Of a stretch of DNA of 64,000 nucleotides, positions 1-7,898 are shown one piece after another; the first letter of the stretch is position 1, and every line of letters begins with the position of its first letter. Under the pieces are notes generated by a model. It was not told the origin of the DNA. It saw only the letters and a program-made list of their open reading frames with translations, and ran no database searches. A program made the translations under genes and the position numbers. The DNA comes from Alishewanella agri BL06 (lineage in GTDB: Bacteria; Pseudomonadota; Gammaproteobacteria; Enterobacterales; Alteromonadaceae). The stretch spans positions 248,001-312,000 of the forward strand of contig NZ_AKKU01000015.1 in NCBI RefSeq assembly GCF_000272005.1, written 5' to 3'.

Positions 1-479
1 TTATGCAAAGCTTTAGCAGTGGTGAGCTGGATTTATTGGTCGCCACTACCGTGATTGAGGTGGGTGTCGATGTGCCCAACGCCAGTCTGATGATTATCGA
101 AAACCCGGAGCGGCTGGGCCTGGCGCAGCTGCATCAGCTGCGCGGCCGGGTTGGCCGGGGTAGCGCCGTGTCGCATTGTGTGCTGTTATACCATGCACCG
201 CTGTCGCGCACAGCACTGGCACGCTTGTCAGTGCTGCGCGAAAGTAACGACGGCTTTGTTATTGCACAGCGCGATTTGGAAATTCGCGGTCCCGGTGAGC
301 TATTGGGCACCCGGCAAACCGGTTTAATGCAGTTTAAAATTGCTGACCTAACCCGCGATAGCGAGTTACTGCCACAAGCTCGGCAACTCGCAGCGATAAT
401 GTGGCAACAACACCGGCCCGCCAGCCTGCAACTGATTAAACGCTGGCTCGCCAACAAAGAAATTTACGGCCACGCCTAA
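1..479 (+). CDS. recG: ATP-dependent DNA helicase RecG, C-terminal part (5' end outside window)
   Basis: The reading frame is open from the first base, so the gene starts upstream. The visible ~158 residues are the second helicase lobe and C-terminal wedge-side tail of RecG. They include the motif-VI-like QLRGRVGRG stretch at about residues 42-50 of the visible part, and the family's RDLEIRGPGELLGTRQ segment. RecG remodels stalled replication forks and Holliday junctions in the cytoplasm. The gene ends in TAA one base before a 34-bp DnaA-box-containing repeat (480-513). Assignment is firm; only the C-terminal quarter or so is present. Confidence 0.95.
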   Translation, partial: MQSFSSGELDLLVATTVIEVGVDVPNASLMIIENPERLGLAQLHQLRGRVGRGSAVSHCVLLYHAPLSRTALARLSVLRESNDGFVIAQRDLEIRGPGELLGTRQTGLMQFKIADLTRDSELLPQARQLAAIMWQQHRPASLQLIKRWLANKEIYGHA

Positions 480-513
480 CTTATCCACACGTCTCCGGTA
501 CCGGTCTGACCAG
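480..513 (+). repeat. 34-bp repeat with DnaA box, left copy of an inverted pair
   Basis: These 34 bases begin at the base after the recG stop codon. They are exactly reverse-complementary to 2083-2116. The repeat starts with TTATCCACA (481-489), a perfect match to the DnaA box consensus, and has an internal GGTACC palindrome (497-502). The two copies enclose about 1.57 kb holding a DUF1445 gene and a toxin-antitoxin pair. Each copy sits directly behind the stop codon of the flanking gene (recG, and the GGDEF gene on the other strand). Confidence 0.85.
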
Positions 514-569
514 TTTATCCACAGCACTCCGGTACAAAGCTAACACTGAACCGGAGTGTTGTGGATAAA
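514..569. repeat. Imperfect stem-loop with a DnaA box in each arm
   Basis: Left arm 514-533 and right arm 550-569 are complementary at 19 of 20 positions, with a 16-nt loop. Each arm contains TTATCCACA (515-523 on plus, 560-568 on minus). It lies between recG and the DUF1445 gene, so it could act as a recG terminator, although no T-run follows, or as a protein-binding site. Together with 481-489 it gives three perfect DnaA boxes in under 90 bp. Confidence 0.7.
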
Positions 570-604
570 AATGTGGCAGATCATGACGAACCAAGAGGTA
601 TGCT

Positions 605-1399
605 ATGCAAGATCTTACTGCTCTGTCGCCCTATCAAATCCGCCAGCTGTGTCGCAGCGGTGAATTTGCCAGCAATACCTCGGGCCTGGCGCCGGGTTTT
701 GTGCAGGCCAATATGGCGATTATCCCTGCCGCCTATGCCGCCGACTTCCTGCAGTTTTGTCACTTTAACCCCAAGCCCTGCCCGCTGCTGGGTATGGCGG
801 CTCGTCCCGGTGCTGTTGCGCTGCCGGCACTGGCACAAGATTTAGATATTCGCACCGACTTACCGCGTTACCGCATTTTTCGCCATGGCGAACTGGTGGA
901 TGAAGTGACTGATCTGACTACCGTCTGGCGCGATGATCTGGTGACCTTTTTAATCGGCTGTTCTTTTTCATTTGAAGAAGCATTACTGGCTGATGGCCTG
1001 GAAATTCGCAATATAACCGAACAGGTCAATGTACCGATGTATCGCACTAACCTGGCCTGTCAGAGTGCCAGGGTGTTTAGCGGCAATATGGTGGTCAGTA
1101 TGCGACCAATGAAACCAGCCGATGCGATCCGCGCCATTCAGATTTGCTCGCGCTTCCCGCAAGTACATGGCGCGCCGGTGCATTTTGGCGATCCGGCGGC
1201 TATCGGTATTCGAGATATCAATCAGCCTGATTATGGCGATGCGGTAACGATTAAACCCGGTGAAGTGCCGGTATTCTGGGCCTGTGGTGTCACACCGCAG
1301 GTGGCGATTGCCAATGCCAAGCTAGATTTTTGTATTAGCCATGCGCCCGGGCATATGCTGGTTACCGACTTAACCAACAGTAAACTGGCGGTGTTGTAA
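605..1399 (+). CDS. DUF1445 / YcsI-family putative hydro-lyase (D-glutamate cyclase N-domain family)
   Basis: 264-residue cytoplasmic protein with the full-length YcsI/DUF1445 architecture and no signal peptide. Conserved family blocks are visible: the start with residues like [14 protein letters not shown] (about 28-41), the Phe-rich [10 protein letters not shown] block (about 119-128) and the C-terminal [13 protein letters not shown] (about 243-255). Family members often neighbour pxpABC. Mammalian D-glutamate cyclase carries this domain at its N-terminus. Here the pxp operon lies 2 kb downstream, separated by a toxin-antitoxin pair and a GGDEF gene. The start is supported by AGAGG seven bases upstream of ATG. 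The biochemical reaction is not proven for stand-alone members. Confidence 0.85.
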   Translation: MQDLTALSPYQIRQLCRSGEFASNTSGLAPGFVQANMAIIPAAYAADFLQFCHFNPKPCPLLGMAARPGAVALPALAQDLDIRTDLPRYRIFRHGELVDEVTDLTTVWRDDLVTFLIGCSFSFEEALLADGLEIRNITEQVNVPMYRTNLACQSARVFSGNMVVSMRPMKPADAIRAIQICSRFPQVHGAPVHFGDPAAIGIRDINQPDYGDAVTIKPGEVPVFWACGVTPQVAIANAKLDFCISHAPGHMLVTDLTNSKLAVL

Positions 1400-1487
1400 A
1401 CCGGCTAAACTCGAGCCTGGCAACTTGTGATAGGCATGCTTAAACGCTAGAATGACCTAAATAGAGACTGCATTAAGGACCTAATAA

Positions 1488-1736
1488 ATGACCTCTAGAA
1501 TTTTAGCTGATGTAGCAGCAAGCATTACTGAATTAAAAGCCAACCCGATGAAAGTTGCGACAAGTGCATATGGTGCACCTGTCGCGGTTCTTAATCGAAA
1601 CGAGCCTGCATTTTACTGTGTACCCGCTAAAGCATACGAAGACATAATGGATCGTCTCGAGGATCTCGAACTGCTTGCAATTGCAAGAGAACGGGAATCA
1701 GAAGAAAGCATCTCGGTTAACATCGATGACCTATAA
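1488..1736 (+). CDS. Type II antitoxin, Phd/YefM family
   Basis: 82-residue protein with the Phd/YefM N-terminal DNA-binding fold: an ILADVAASITELKANP start, the motif pattern of a short strand plus helix, then a PVAVLNRNEPAFYCVPAKAYE core at about residues 30-50. The acidic C-terminal tail (about 60-82) is the usual toxin-neutralising part. The last codons overlap the toxin start by 11 bases, implying translational coupling. As in this family it probably represses its own promoter in the 1400-1487 gap. Base composition is more AT-rich than the neighbouring genes, which is typical of acquired toxin-antitoxin cassettes. Confidence 0.85.
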   Translation: MTSRILADVAASITELKANPMKVATSAYGAPVAVLNRNEPAFYCVPAKAYEDIMDRLEDLELLAIARERESEESISVNIDDL

Positions 1737-2016
1737 ACTTGATTTTAAAAAGAGCGCCTGGAAAGAATGGCAAAAACTTGGCTCGACATTACAGCAACAG
1801 TTTAAAAAGAAACTGGTTGAGCGCTTAGAAAACCCACACGTTCCCGCCTCCAAACTCTCTGGCGCTGAAAATATGTATAAAATCAAATTGCGCCAGTCAG
1901 GGTACCGCCTCGTTTACCAGGTAAAAGATGATGTCATTGTCGTAACGGTTTTAGCGGTAGGAAAACGAGAGCGAACTGATGTTTACCTTAGTGCAATAAA
2001 GCGATTGCATGACTGA
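1726..2016 (+). CDS. RelE/ParE-superfamily toxin
   Basis: 96-residue basic protein beginning MTYKLDFKKSAWKEW. It has the RelE fold signature: an N-terminal strand and long helix, the LSGAENMYKIKLRQSGYRLVY core (about residues 45-65), and VLAVGKRER near 80-88. RelE members cleave mRNA in the ribosomal A site, and ParE-like relatives target gyrase. The R-x-G-Y-R-L-V-Y and G-K-R-E-R elements favour the RelE side. The ATG at 1726 was chosen because it overlaps the antitoxin's end and matches family starts. An in-frame upstream codon at 1675 would add 17 unrelated residues. Confidence 0.85.
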   Translation: MTYKLDFKKSAWKEWQKLGSTLQQQFKKKLVERLENPHVPASKLSGAENMYKIKLRQSGYRLVYQVKDDVIVVTVLAVGKRERTDVYLSAIKRLHD

Positions 2017-2082
2017 TTAATCACACCGAAACCGCAGCTGACCCACACCTTGAGAACATATGGATAAACTGTACCGGCTTGA

Positions 2083-2135
2083 CTGGTCAGACCGGTACCG
2101 GAGACGTGTGGATAAGTCAGAGACGTGTGGATAAA
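2083..2135 (-). repeat. 34-bp repeat with DnaA boxes, right copy, plus an extra partial unit
   Basis: 2083-2116 is the exact reverse complement of 480-513. It is followed by a second partial copy (2121-2134) repeating the segment AGACGTGTGGATAA. DnaA box consensus matches on the minus strand are at 2107-2115 and 2126-2134. A near-match (TATGGATAA) lies at 2059-2067. Read on the minus strand, the block starts right after the stop codon of the GGDEF gene, just as the left copy follows recG. Confidence 0.85.
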
Positions 2136-3149
2136 TCAGGCGCGCAGCGTTCTGCAGACGATGTGACCGCGACCGCTGTTTTTAGCCTGATACAGCGCCT
2201 TGTCGGCCAGTAACAGCAAATCATCGTTCGCGCCCTGCCCGGTCACAGCGATACCAATACTGATACCGTGTTTATCACCAAAAGGGCTGGCCTGATAACT
2301 TTGCTGAATGCGACTGGCAACGTCTTGCGCTTCCAGACGCTGACAGCCGGGCAACACCAGTAAAAATTCATCACCCCCTAAACGCGCGGCAAAGTCATAA
2401 TCGCGGGTATGTTGCTGTAAAATTGCCCCCAACGCCTGCAAAGCTTCATCGCCCGCCTGATGCCCAAAGTTATCATTCAGTTGTTTAAAGTTATCAAAGT
2501 CCAGCGTAATCACCGCTATCTGCTTTTGATCGGTGTCGACTTCGGTGCAGCGCTGCCAGAAATCCGCAAAACCACGCCGGTTTAATAAGCCGGTTAAGGG
2601 GTCACGTTCGGCCAGGGCTTTTAACGAATCACGGTCCTGATAGGCAAGTTGTAAACGCTGGCGGGTAAACTGGAGCCGCTGCTGCAATTTAAATAAACGC
2701 TGCCATTGTGCCAAGGTCCAGGATACGGCTTCGGCAATCAGCTGCAGTTGTTCATGCTGCTCTGCACTAAGGTATTGCTCACGAGTACTGGCACCACACA
2801 CAGTACCAATGATTTTCTCCTGATGCTGCACCGGCACGGCAAAAAAGGTATTCATGCCCAGGGCCGCACCAGCGCTTAGCGGATAATGCTGTTTAATCTC
2901 GTTGTCTTGCCAGTGTTCGTCATTAAACAGCAGCCGGCACATCGAGTCTTGCCAGTCGATTTCACTGCCCTCGACAATGCCAATTTCACCAGTTCCCACC
3001 ACTACGGCCACTTGTTGGCGCGCCAAAACAGGATCGATATAGGTTACGAAAGCGGTTTCCAGCCCGGTGATTTTGCATACCAGTTGCATCAGCGGCATTA
3101 ACGCCTGCTTTAAATCTTTTATTCTGCTATCAAACCGCGCATTGCTCAT
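2136..3149 (-). CDS. GAF-domain diguanylate cyclase
   Basis: 337 residues with no membrane segment. An N-terminal GAF-like sensory domain (about 10-155) and a short coiled coil (about 150-180) precede a GGDEF domain (about 180-335). The catalytic signature is intact (RLGGDEFLLVLP, about 260-271), as is the DPLTGLLNRRGF entry motif (about 184-195). It should make cyclic di-GMP from GTP. No RxxD inhibitory site was obvious just ahead of GGDEF. It is transcribed away from pxpA, and the gap between them carries a candidate 15-bp operator at 3240-3254. Confidence 0.9.
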   Translation of the reverse strand: MSNARFDSRIKDLKQALMPLMQLVCKITGLETAFVTYIDPVLARQQVAVVVGTGEIGIVEGSEIDWQDSMCRLLFNDEHWQDNEIKQHYPLSAGAALGMNTFFAVPVQHQEKIIGTVCGASTREQYLSAEQHEQLQLIAEAVSWTLAQWQRLFKLQQRLQFTRQRLQLAYQDRDSLKALAERDPLTGLLNRRGFADFWQRCTEVDTDQKQIAVITLDFDNFKQLNDNFGHQAGDEALQALGAILQQHTRDYDFAARLGGDEFLLVLPGCQRLEAQDVASRIQQSYQASPFGDKHGISIGIAVTGQGANDDLLLLADKALYQAKNSGRGHIVCRTLRA

Positions 3150-3239
3150 ACTGCCTCTAAGCTCCTGCCGTAGCGTCTACCTATTAAAGCACAACTTGTT
3201 ACTTACTGTTCAGATATTTTCAACAAAGGCAAAGTTCAT

Positions 3240-3254
3240 GGAATACTTTATTCC
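3240..3254. promoter_or_regulatory. Candidate operator palindrome, site A (pxp operon)
   Basis: GGAATA-CTT-TATTCC is a perfect 6+3+6 inverted repeat in the non-coding gap between the divergent GGDEF gene and pxpA. It lies 149 bp upstream of the pxpA start. The same motif appears near the RpiR-family gene (39243-39257) and upstream of the NlpC/P60 gene (42682-42696). The size and symmetry suit an RpiR-family dimer site. Assignment to that regulator is inference. Confidence 0.5.
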
Positions 3255-3403
3255 GCTATGAAATGCATAAAGAATTTTTTATTAGAACAGCGCTACCAAC
3301 CTCTGGACAAGGCGGGGCCAGTCGCGCAAACTAGCAGCAATCTGTGTTGCTGCCCTGAAGCCTGCTTTGGGTTTAGCACTCAAACGCCAGTAAGGAGAAC
3401 CCC

Positions 3404-4150
3404 ATGCCCGCCCGCTTATTACTCAACTGTGATCTCGGTGAAAGCTTCGGTAGCTGGACTATGGGGTTAGATGAGCAGGCCATGCCCCATATCGACCTGG
3501 CTAATATTGCTTGCGGTTTTCACGGCGGCGATCCTGATGTGATGGCGCGCACCCTTAAGCTGGCCAAACAACATCATGTTACCATCGGCGCCCATCCGTC
3601 TTACCCAGACTTACAGGGTTTTGGCCGGCGCAGTATGCAATGCTCCGCCAGCGAAATCATTAATCTTATTCACTATCAGGTCGCCGCGCTGGATGGCATG
3701 GCGCAAAACCAGGGCCTAGCGCTAAGCTACATTAAACCGCACGGCGCCCTGTATAACGATATGATGGCCAAAGCTGAGGTTTGGCAAGCGGTACTGCAAG
3801 CGGTTGCCAGTTACCATAAACCCCTGAAGCTGATGATTTTAGCCACCGCCAATTCCGCCGATTATCAGCAACAAGCGGCGGCTGCCGGGGTAAGCTTATT
3901 ACTGGAAGCCTTTGCTGACCGCCGCTATACCGACGCCGGCAAACTGACACCACGCAGCCAACCCGGCGCGGTGCTGCACGGTGCCGAGGTGCTGACGCAG
4001 GTACGACAACTGCTGGAGCAGGGCACTGTTACCACCGACAGCGGTAAGGCGCTGCCACTGACTGCCGACACCCTCTGCGTGCATGGCGACAATATCGCAG
4101 CCATCACCCAGCTGACGGAAATCCGGGAGTTACTGCGCCAATGGCCATAA
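3404..4150 (+). CDS. pxpA: 5-oxoprolinase subunit A (LamB/YcsF family)
   Basis: 248 residues, the standard length. The YcsF hallmarks are present: LLLNCDLGESFG (about 5-16), ANIACGFHGGDP (about 33-44), GAHPSYPD (62-69) and KPHGALYN (about 111-118). The PxpABC complex hydrolyses 5-oxoproline to glutamate with ATP in the cytoplasm. This is the first gene of a tight five-gene operon. It overlaps pxpB by 10 bases and is preceded by AAGGAG. Family knowledge is for 5-oxo-L-proline; activity on the D-form is not established. Confidence 0.93.
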   Translation: MPARLLLNCDLGESFGSWTMGLDEQAMPHIDLANIACGFHGGDPDVMARTLKLAKQHHVTIGAHPSYPDLQGFGRRSMQCSASEIINLIHYQVAALDGMAQNQGLALSYIKPHGALYNDMMAKAEVWQAVLQAVASYHKPLKLMILATANSADYQQQAAAAGVSLLLEAFADRRYTDAGKLTPRSQPGAVLHGAEVLTQVRQLLEQGTVTTDSGKALPLTADTLCVHGDNIAAITQLTEIRELLRQWP

Positions 4151-4854
4151 CACAACCACAACTAAGGCTGGAGCTGGCCGGCGAAAACGCTTTTATCCTG
4201 TATCTGGAGCCGCAACAAATCAGCCCGGCTACGGCCGCTGCCGTACAGTATTACTGTTCGCTGCTAACGCCCCTGTTGGGGCAGCACCTCACTGAACTGC
4301 TGCCGTCTTATGCCTCGGTATTAGTGCAATTTAATCCGCTAACCCACAGCCACCTTAGCTTGCTACCCTTGCTAAACCAGGTGTTACAGGCGAAAGCCGC
4401 TAGTGCTGGCCAACTGGCGCAGCAAAGCAGCAAAATTGTCGAACTGCCGGTTTGGTACAGTGCGCAAAGCGGCGCGGATTTGCTTAGCGTTGCCAAAGCG
4501 AAAAACCTCACCCCCGATGAAGTAATACAACTGCACAGCAGCCAAAGCTACCAGGTGTATGCCATTGGTTTTGCGCCGGGTTTTGCCTACTTGGGTGAAC
4601 TGCCGGCCGAACTGGCTATGCCGCGCCTTAGCAGCCCAAGAGCCAAAGTGCCGGCCGGTGCCGTCGCCATAGCCGATCGGCAAACCGCGGTCTATCCGGC
4701 GGCCTCACCGGGTGGCTGGCATTTACTCGGCTTGTGTCCGATCCGGATGTTTAATCCGCAGCAACAACCGGCGATGCCGGTCGCGGTCGGCGATCAGGTC
4801 CGCTTTATACCGGTTAGTGAGCGGGAGTTTCAGCTACTCGGAGGCGCCTTATGA
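4141..4854 (+). CDS. pxpB: 5-oxoprolinase subunit B (KipI / allophanate hydrolase subunit 1 family)
   Basis: 237 residues. The N-terminal part (to about 80) matches the KipI N-domain. The C-terminal part is a cyclophilin-like allophanate-hydrolase-subunit-1 domain with the family block YAIGFAPGFAYLGELP (about 140-155) and SPGGWHLLG (about 189-197). It forms the complex with PxpC. It overlaps pxpA by 10 bases and pxpC by 4 bases, indicating translational coupling. Confidence 0.92.
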   Translation: MAITQPQLRLELAGENAFILYLEPQQISPATAAAVQYYCSLLTPLLGQHLTELLPSYASVLVQFNPLTHSHLSLLPLLNQVLQAKAASAGQLAQQSSKIVELPVWYSAQSGADLLSVAKAKNLTPDEVIQLHSSQSYQVYAIGFAPGFAYLGELPAELAMPRLSSPRAKVPAGAVAIADRQTAVYPAASPGGWHLLGLCPIRMFNPQQQPAMPVAVGDQVRFIPVSEREFQLLGGAL

Positions 4855-5903
4855 CTCAGCCAAACCACAGCGCCTGCCTGAAAATCATTAGTCCCGGCAC
4901 CTTAAGCCTGTTACAGGATGCCGGCCGCTTTGGCATGACGGCCCTGGGCCTGACCCAGGGCGGCCCCTTGGATGTCCATAGTTTTGCCTGGGCTAATGCC
5001 TTAGTCGGTAACCCACTACACAGCACTGTTATTGAACACAGCATTGGCGGTTTAATCGTGCAGGCGACTGCCGACTGTACCGTCGCCGTTACCGGTGCCG
5101 TGCTGCCACTGCTGCTAAATGGTAAAGCCGTCGCCTGCTGGCAAGCCATTAGGTTAAAAGCCGGCGATGAACTGGAGCTGGGTTATATGACGCAGGGCTT
5201 GCGCGCTTATCTGGCCGTTAGCGGCGGTTTTGCGGTAGCATTGCAATTTGGTAGCAGCGCCACCGTAATGCGGGAAGGCGTAGGCGGCCTGCATCAGGAC
5301 GGCAGCAAACTGGCAGCTGGCGATCAGATCCCGCTGGCCGGGCAAGCCATACTGCCTGCGCTAACCACACCGGATCCACAAGTACAACAATTTAGCCTGC
5401 CGCCACTTGCCAGCGCAGCAGCGCTTACCAAGGCAGAGCAAAAGCAATCCGGCGCCAGCACAGTGCTAAGCCTGCGCTTACTGGAAGGCTATCAGCACCA
5501 TTTATTTAGCGCCGTTGAGCGCGCCCGTTTTTACCTTAACCCATATCAGGTAAGCACCAATTGTGATCGGATGGGCTATAAACTCAGTGGCAGTGCTATT
5601 AGTTGTAGTAGTCGCGCTTTATTGTCTGAGGGTATTAGTCTGGGTGCAGTACAAATTCCACCCGATGGCCAACCGATAGTGCTGCTCAATGATCGCCAAA
5701 CCCTCGGTGGCTATCCGAAAATAGGCACTGTGCTGAGTCTGGACTGCTGGCGACTGGCACAAACGCCACCCGGCAGCCTGGTGCAATTTAGCCCGCTGGA
5801 TAGTTATCAGGTGCATAATGCTCTGGCCCTCTATCGGGCCGGGTTTTCGCCTGCAGCCAAAGCAGCCCACCCGCAGCATGCCGCTACGCAGGAACCGTTA
5901 TGA
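4851..5903 (+). CDS. pxpC: 5-oxoprolinase subunit C (KipA / allophanate hydrolase subunit 2 family)
   Basis: 350 residues, slightly longer than many homologues because of a ~20-residue tail. It starts with the typical SPGTLSLLQDAGRFG block (about 14-28) and keeps GGPLD (about 37-41), AYLAVSGGF (about 118-126) and the C-terminal SLGAVQIPPDGQPIVLLNDRQ-type motif near 263-283. It partners with PxpB in 5-oxoproline hydrolysis. The ATGA overlaps on both sides place it firmly in the operon. Confidence 0.92.
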   Translation: MTQPNHSACLKIISPGTLSLLQDAGRFGMTALGLTQGGPLDVHSFAWANALVGNPLHSTVIEHSIGGLIVQATADCTVAVTGAVLPLLLNGKAVACWQAIRLKAGDELELGYMTQGLRAYLAVSGGFAVALQFGSSATVMREGVGGLHQDGSKLAAGDQIPLAGQAILPALTTPDPQVQQFSLPPLASAAALTKAEQKQSGASTVLSLRLLEGYQHHLFSAVERARFYLNPYQVSTNCDRMGYKLSGSAISCSSRALLSEGISLGAVQIPPDGQPIVLLNDRQTLGGYPKIGTVLSLDCWRLAQTPPGSLVQFSPLDSYQVHNALALYRAGFSPAAKAAHPQHAATQEPL

Positions 5904-6808
5904 CGCCATCCCAACCTACCGCACCCGCAAGTAAAGTGGCAGATTTTTTCGCCCTCAGCCGGCAAATTGAGCTGCTGCTTACCGCCCGTAACCTGCGAGG
6001 TATGCAGCAGGTACAGCAACAGCTACGCCCCGGCTATATATTGCGCGCGGCGCGGCTGTTTAACCTGCCGGCCGGCAGTACCCTGTTAATCGGCACCGGC
6101 TTTCCGGTGCTGGATACCTTTGAAACCGACGGCCCGGTGGGTGCCATTGCGCTGTACCAGGCAGCCCAGGCACTTAATTTAAACCCTTATCTGGTATGCG
6201 GCAAACCGCTGTTCTCGTTATTAGCGCAGCATTATCAATGTGCCGAGCTACCGGTAAATCAACTGCAGGGGCGGGTAGCGCAGGCCCGGCAACTACTGCA
6301 GCAACTCAAGCCGGCACTGGTGTTATCGATTGAGCGGCCGGGGCTGAGTGCAGCCGGTATTTATGTGAATATGCGCGGTGAAGATATCTCGGCGCGCTGC
6401 GCCAGCTTTGATGAGCTGCTGAATCAGGCGCCCTGCCCCACGCTGGCTATTGGCGATGGCGGTAACGAAATTGGCATGGGCAATGTGCAAGCGGCACTGG
6501 CCGGCTTAAATATTACCCCCAGCATTACCGAATGCGACGAATTAGTGGTAGCTGATGTGTCAAACTGGGCGGCCTGGGGTATTATTGCCATGCTAAGTGT
6601 GCTGCAGGGCCGCGATTTACTGGCCAACGCCAATTTACTGCCTTTGCTACAGTTTTTAACCGCTAATGGCTGTATCGATGGTGTAACACGGCAAAGCACC
6701 TTAACCGAAGATGGCCTGCCCTATCAGGCCGGCGAACAGTTAATTCAGCAATTACAGGCGCTGGTGCAACCTTATATTAGTGAGCCAGACAACGTGGCGC
6801 CTGACTAA
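5900..6808 (+). CDS. DUF4392 protein (D-glutamate cyclase C-domain family)
   Basis: 302 residues, no signal peptide. It carries the DUF4392 signatures: GTGFPVLDTFETDGPVGA (about 66-83), the central ISIERPG-like segment and the diagnostic GDGGNEIGMGN (about 186-196). In the mammalian mitochondrial D-glutamate cyclase this domain is fused behind DUF1445. Here both exist in the same neighbourhood as separate genes. The likely role is interconversion of D-glutamate and 5-oxo-D-proline, feeding the adjacent 5-oxoprolinase. The gene overlaps pxpC by 4 bases. The domain call is firm; substrate and direction are inferred. Confidence 0.85.
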   Translation: MTPSQPTAPASKVADFFALSRQIELLLTARNLRGMQQVQQQLRPGYILRAARLFNLPAGSTLLIGTGFPVLDTFETDGPVGAIALYQAAQALNLNPYLVCGKPLFSLLAQHYQCAELPVNQLQGRVAQARQLLQQLKPALVLSIERPGLSAAGIYVNMRGEDISARCASFDELLNQAPCPTLAIGDGGNEIGMGNVQAALAGLNITPSITECDELVVADVSNWAAWGIIAMLSVLQGRDLLANANLLPLLQFLTANGCIDGVTRQSTLTEDGLPYQAGEQLIQQLQALVQPYISEPDNVAPD

Positions 6809-6839
6809 CAGCAGATCCAACATCCGACACGAGAGCCTT

Positions 6840-7706
6840 ATGAGTACAGTATTTTTAAACGGCCAGTTTCTGCCGGCCAACGAAGCCCGCATCTCACCGA
6901 TGGACCGTGGCTTTCTATTTGGTGATGGTATCTACGAAGTTATCCCCTCTTATCAGGGCCGCTTTGTTGGCTTTGGCCCGCATATCCGCCGCCTGCACGA
7001 AGGCTTGGCAGCGCTGAGCATTCAGCACGGCATGACTGAAGCACACTGGCGCGAGCTATGTGATCAACTGCTTGAGCTAAACCGCCCGGCACTGGGTGAT
7101 AACCTGGCCGTCTATATTCAGGTTAGCCGCGGTGCCGATACCAAACGCAATCATGCCTTTCCCAGCGGTATTAGCCCGACTATTTTTGCTTATGCCTTTG
7201 CCATTGCCGCCGAGCCAGTGCCGGATAAAGCCAAAGTGCATACTTACTCGGTTATTACCGGTAACGACCTGCGCTGGCAGCGCTGCCATATTAAATCCAC
7301 CTCGTTACTGGGCAATGTGCTGCACTATCAGCAAGGGGTTGAGCAGGGCGCGCAGGAAATACTGCTGTTTGATCGCGACGCCAACCTGACTGAAGGCGCG
7401 GCAGTAAATGTATTTGTGGTAAAAAACGGCGAAATTGCTACCCCGCCGCTAAGTAATAAGCTGCTGCCGGGCGTTACCCGCTTATTATTACTGGAAATTC
7501 TGCGCCAGCATTCGGATTTAAACGTGGTGGAGCGCGAGATTAGTTACGACCAAGTACTCTCTGCCGATGAAATCTGGCTGACCAGCTCCAGTAAAGAAAT
7601 TGCGCCGGTACTCAGCGTGAATGGCCGGCCAGTGGGCAATGGGCAGGTAGGCGATATCTGGCTGGCTGCGCAGCAGCTATTTAGCCAGTATAAGTATCAG
7701 TCTTAA
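6840..7706 (+). CDS. D-amino acid transaminase (class IV PLP aminotransferase)
   Basis: 288 residues of the fold-type IV family. Landmarks are DRGFLFGDGIYEV (about 22-34), the Schiff-base lysine in CHIKSTSLLGN (K152) and NLTEGAAVNVFVV (about 182-194). The length and the SRGADTKRNHAFP region match D-alanine aminotransferases rather than BCAT or ADC lyase. It would transfer amino groups between D-Ala, 2-oxoglutarate, D-Glu and pyruvate. The start at 6840 gives the canonical N-terminus; an in-frame extension to 6780 has no support. It sits 31 bases after the DUF4392 gene and is probably cotranscribed. Confidence 0.88.
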   Translation: MSTVFLNGQFLPANEARISPMDRGFLFGDGIYEVIPSYQGRFVGFGPHIRRLHEGLAALSIQHGMTEAHWRELCDQLLELNRPALGDNLAVYIQVSRGADTKRNHAFPSGISPTIFAYAFAIAAEPVPDKAKVHTYSVITGNDLRWQRCHIKSTSLLGNVLHYQQGVEQGAQEILLFDRDANLTEGAAVNVFVVKNGEIATPPLSNKLLPGVTRLLLLEILRQHSDLNVVEREISYDQVLSADEIWLTSSSKEIAPVLSVNGRPVGNGQVGDIWLAAQQLFSQYKYQS

Positions 7707-7738
7707 TCACCAAGCAAATAGTACTTTATGGCTATACT

Positions 7739-7790
7739 TATTGCTGACAATAATCGTAACTAACGCAGGAAAAACCTGCGCTACAGCAAT
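7739..7790 (+). terminator. Nested hairpin after the pxp-transaminase operon
   Basis: An inner perfect stem CGCAGG-AAAAA-CCTGCG (7764-7780) lies inside an outer pair ATTGCTG (7739-7745) and CAGCAAT (7784-7790). There is no strong T-run, so termination is plausible but not certain. It lies between the transaminase and pilA. Confidence 0.4.
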
Positions 7791-7898
7791 AAATTAGTAA
7801 ATAACGTTAAAAGCCTTGAAAATTTGCTTGCGCTTTAACAAAAAGCATCCAGAATGGATATTAGCCTTCGCGGCTATTCAAACTCAGGAGATGATAAA

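Noticed and set aside
1675-1725. Longer N-terminus for the RelE-type toxin
   Set aside because: Those codons overlap the antitoxin and match no RelE protein; ATG 1726 is the family start.
480-2116. Complete insertion sequence bounded by the 34-bp inverted repeats
   Set aside because: No transposase inside and no target-site duplication seen; the repeats rather resemble dispersed or DnaA-binding elements.
7720-7737. Sigma-54 promoter for pilA
   Set aside because: TGGC and TTGC elements are present (TGGCTATACTTATTGCT) but the GG-to-GC spacing is one base too long.
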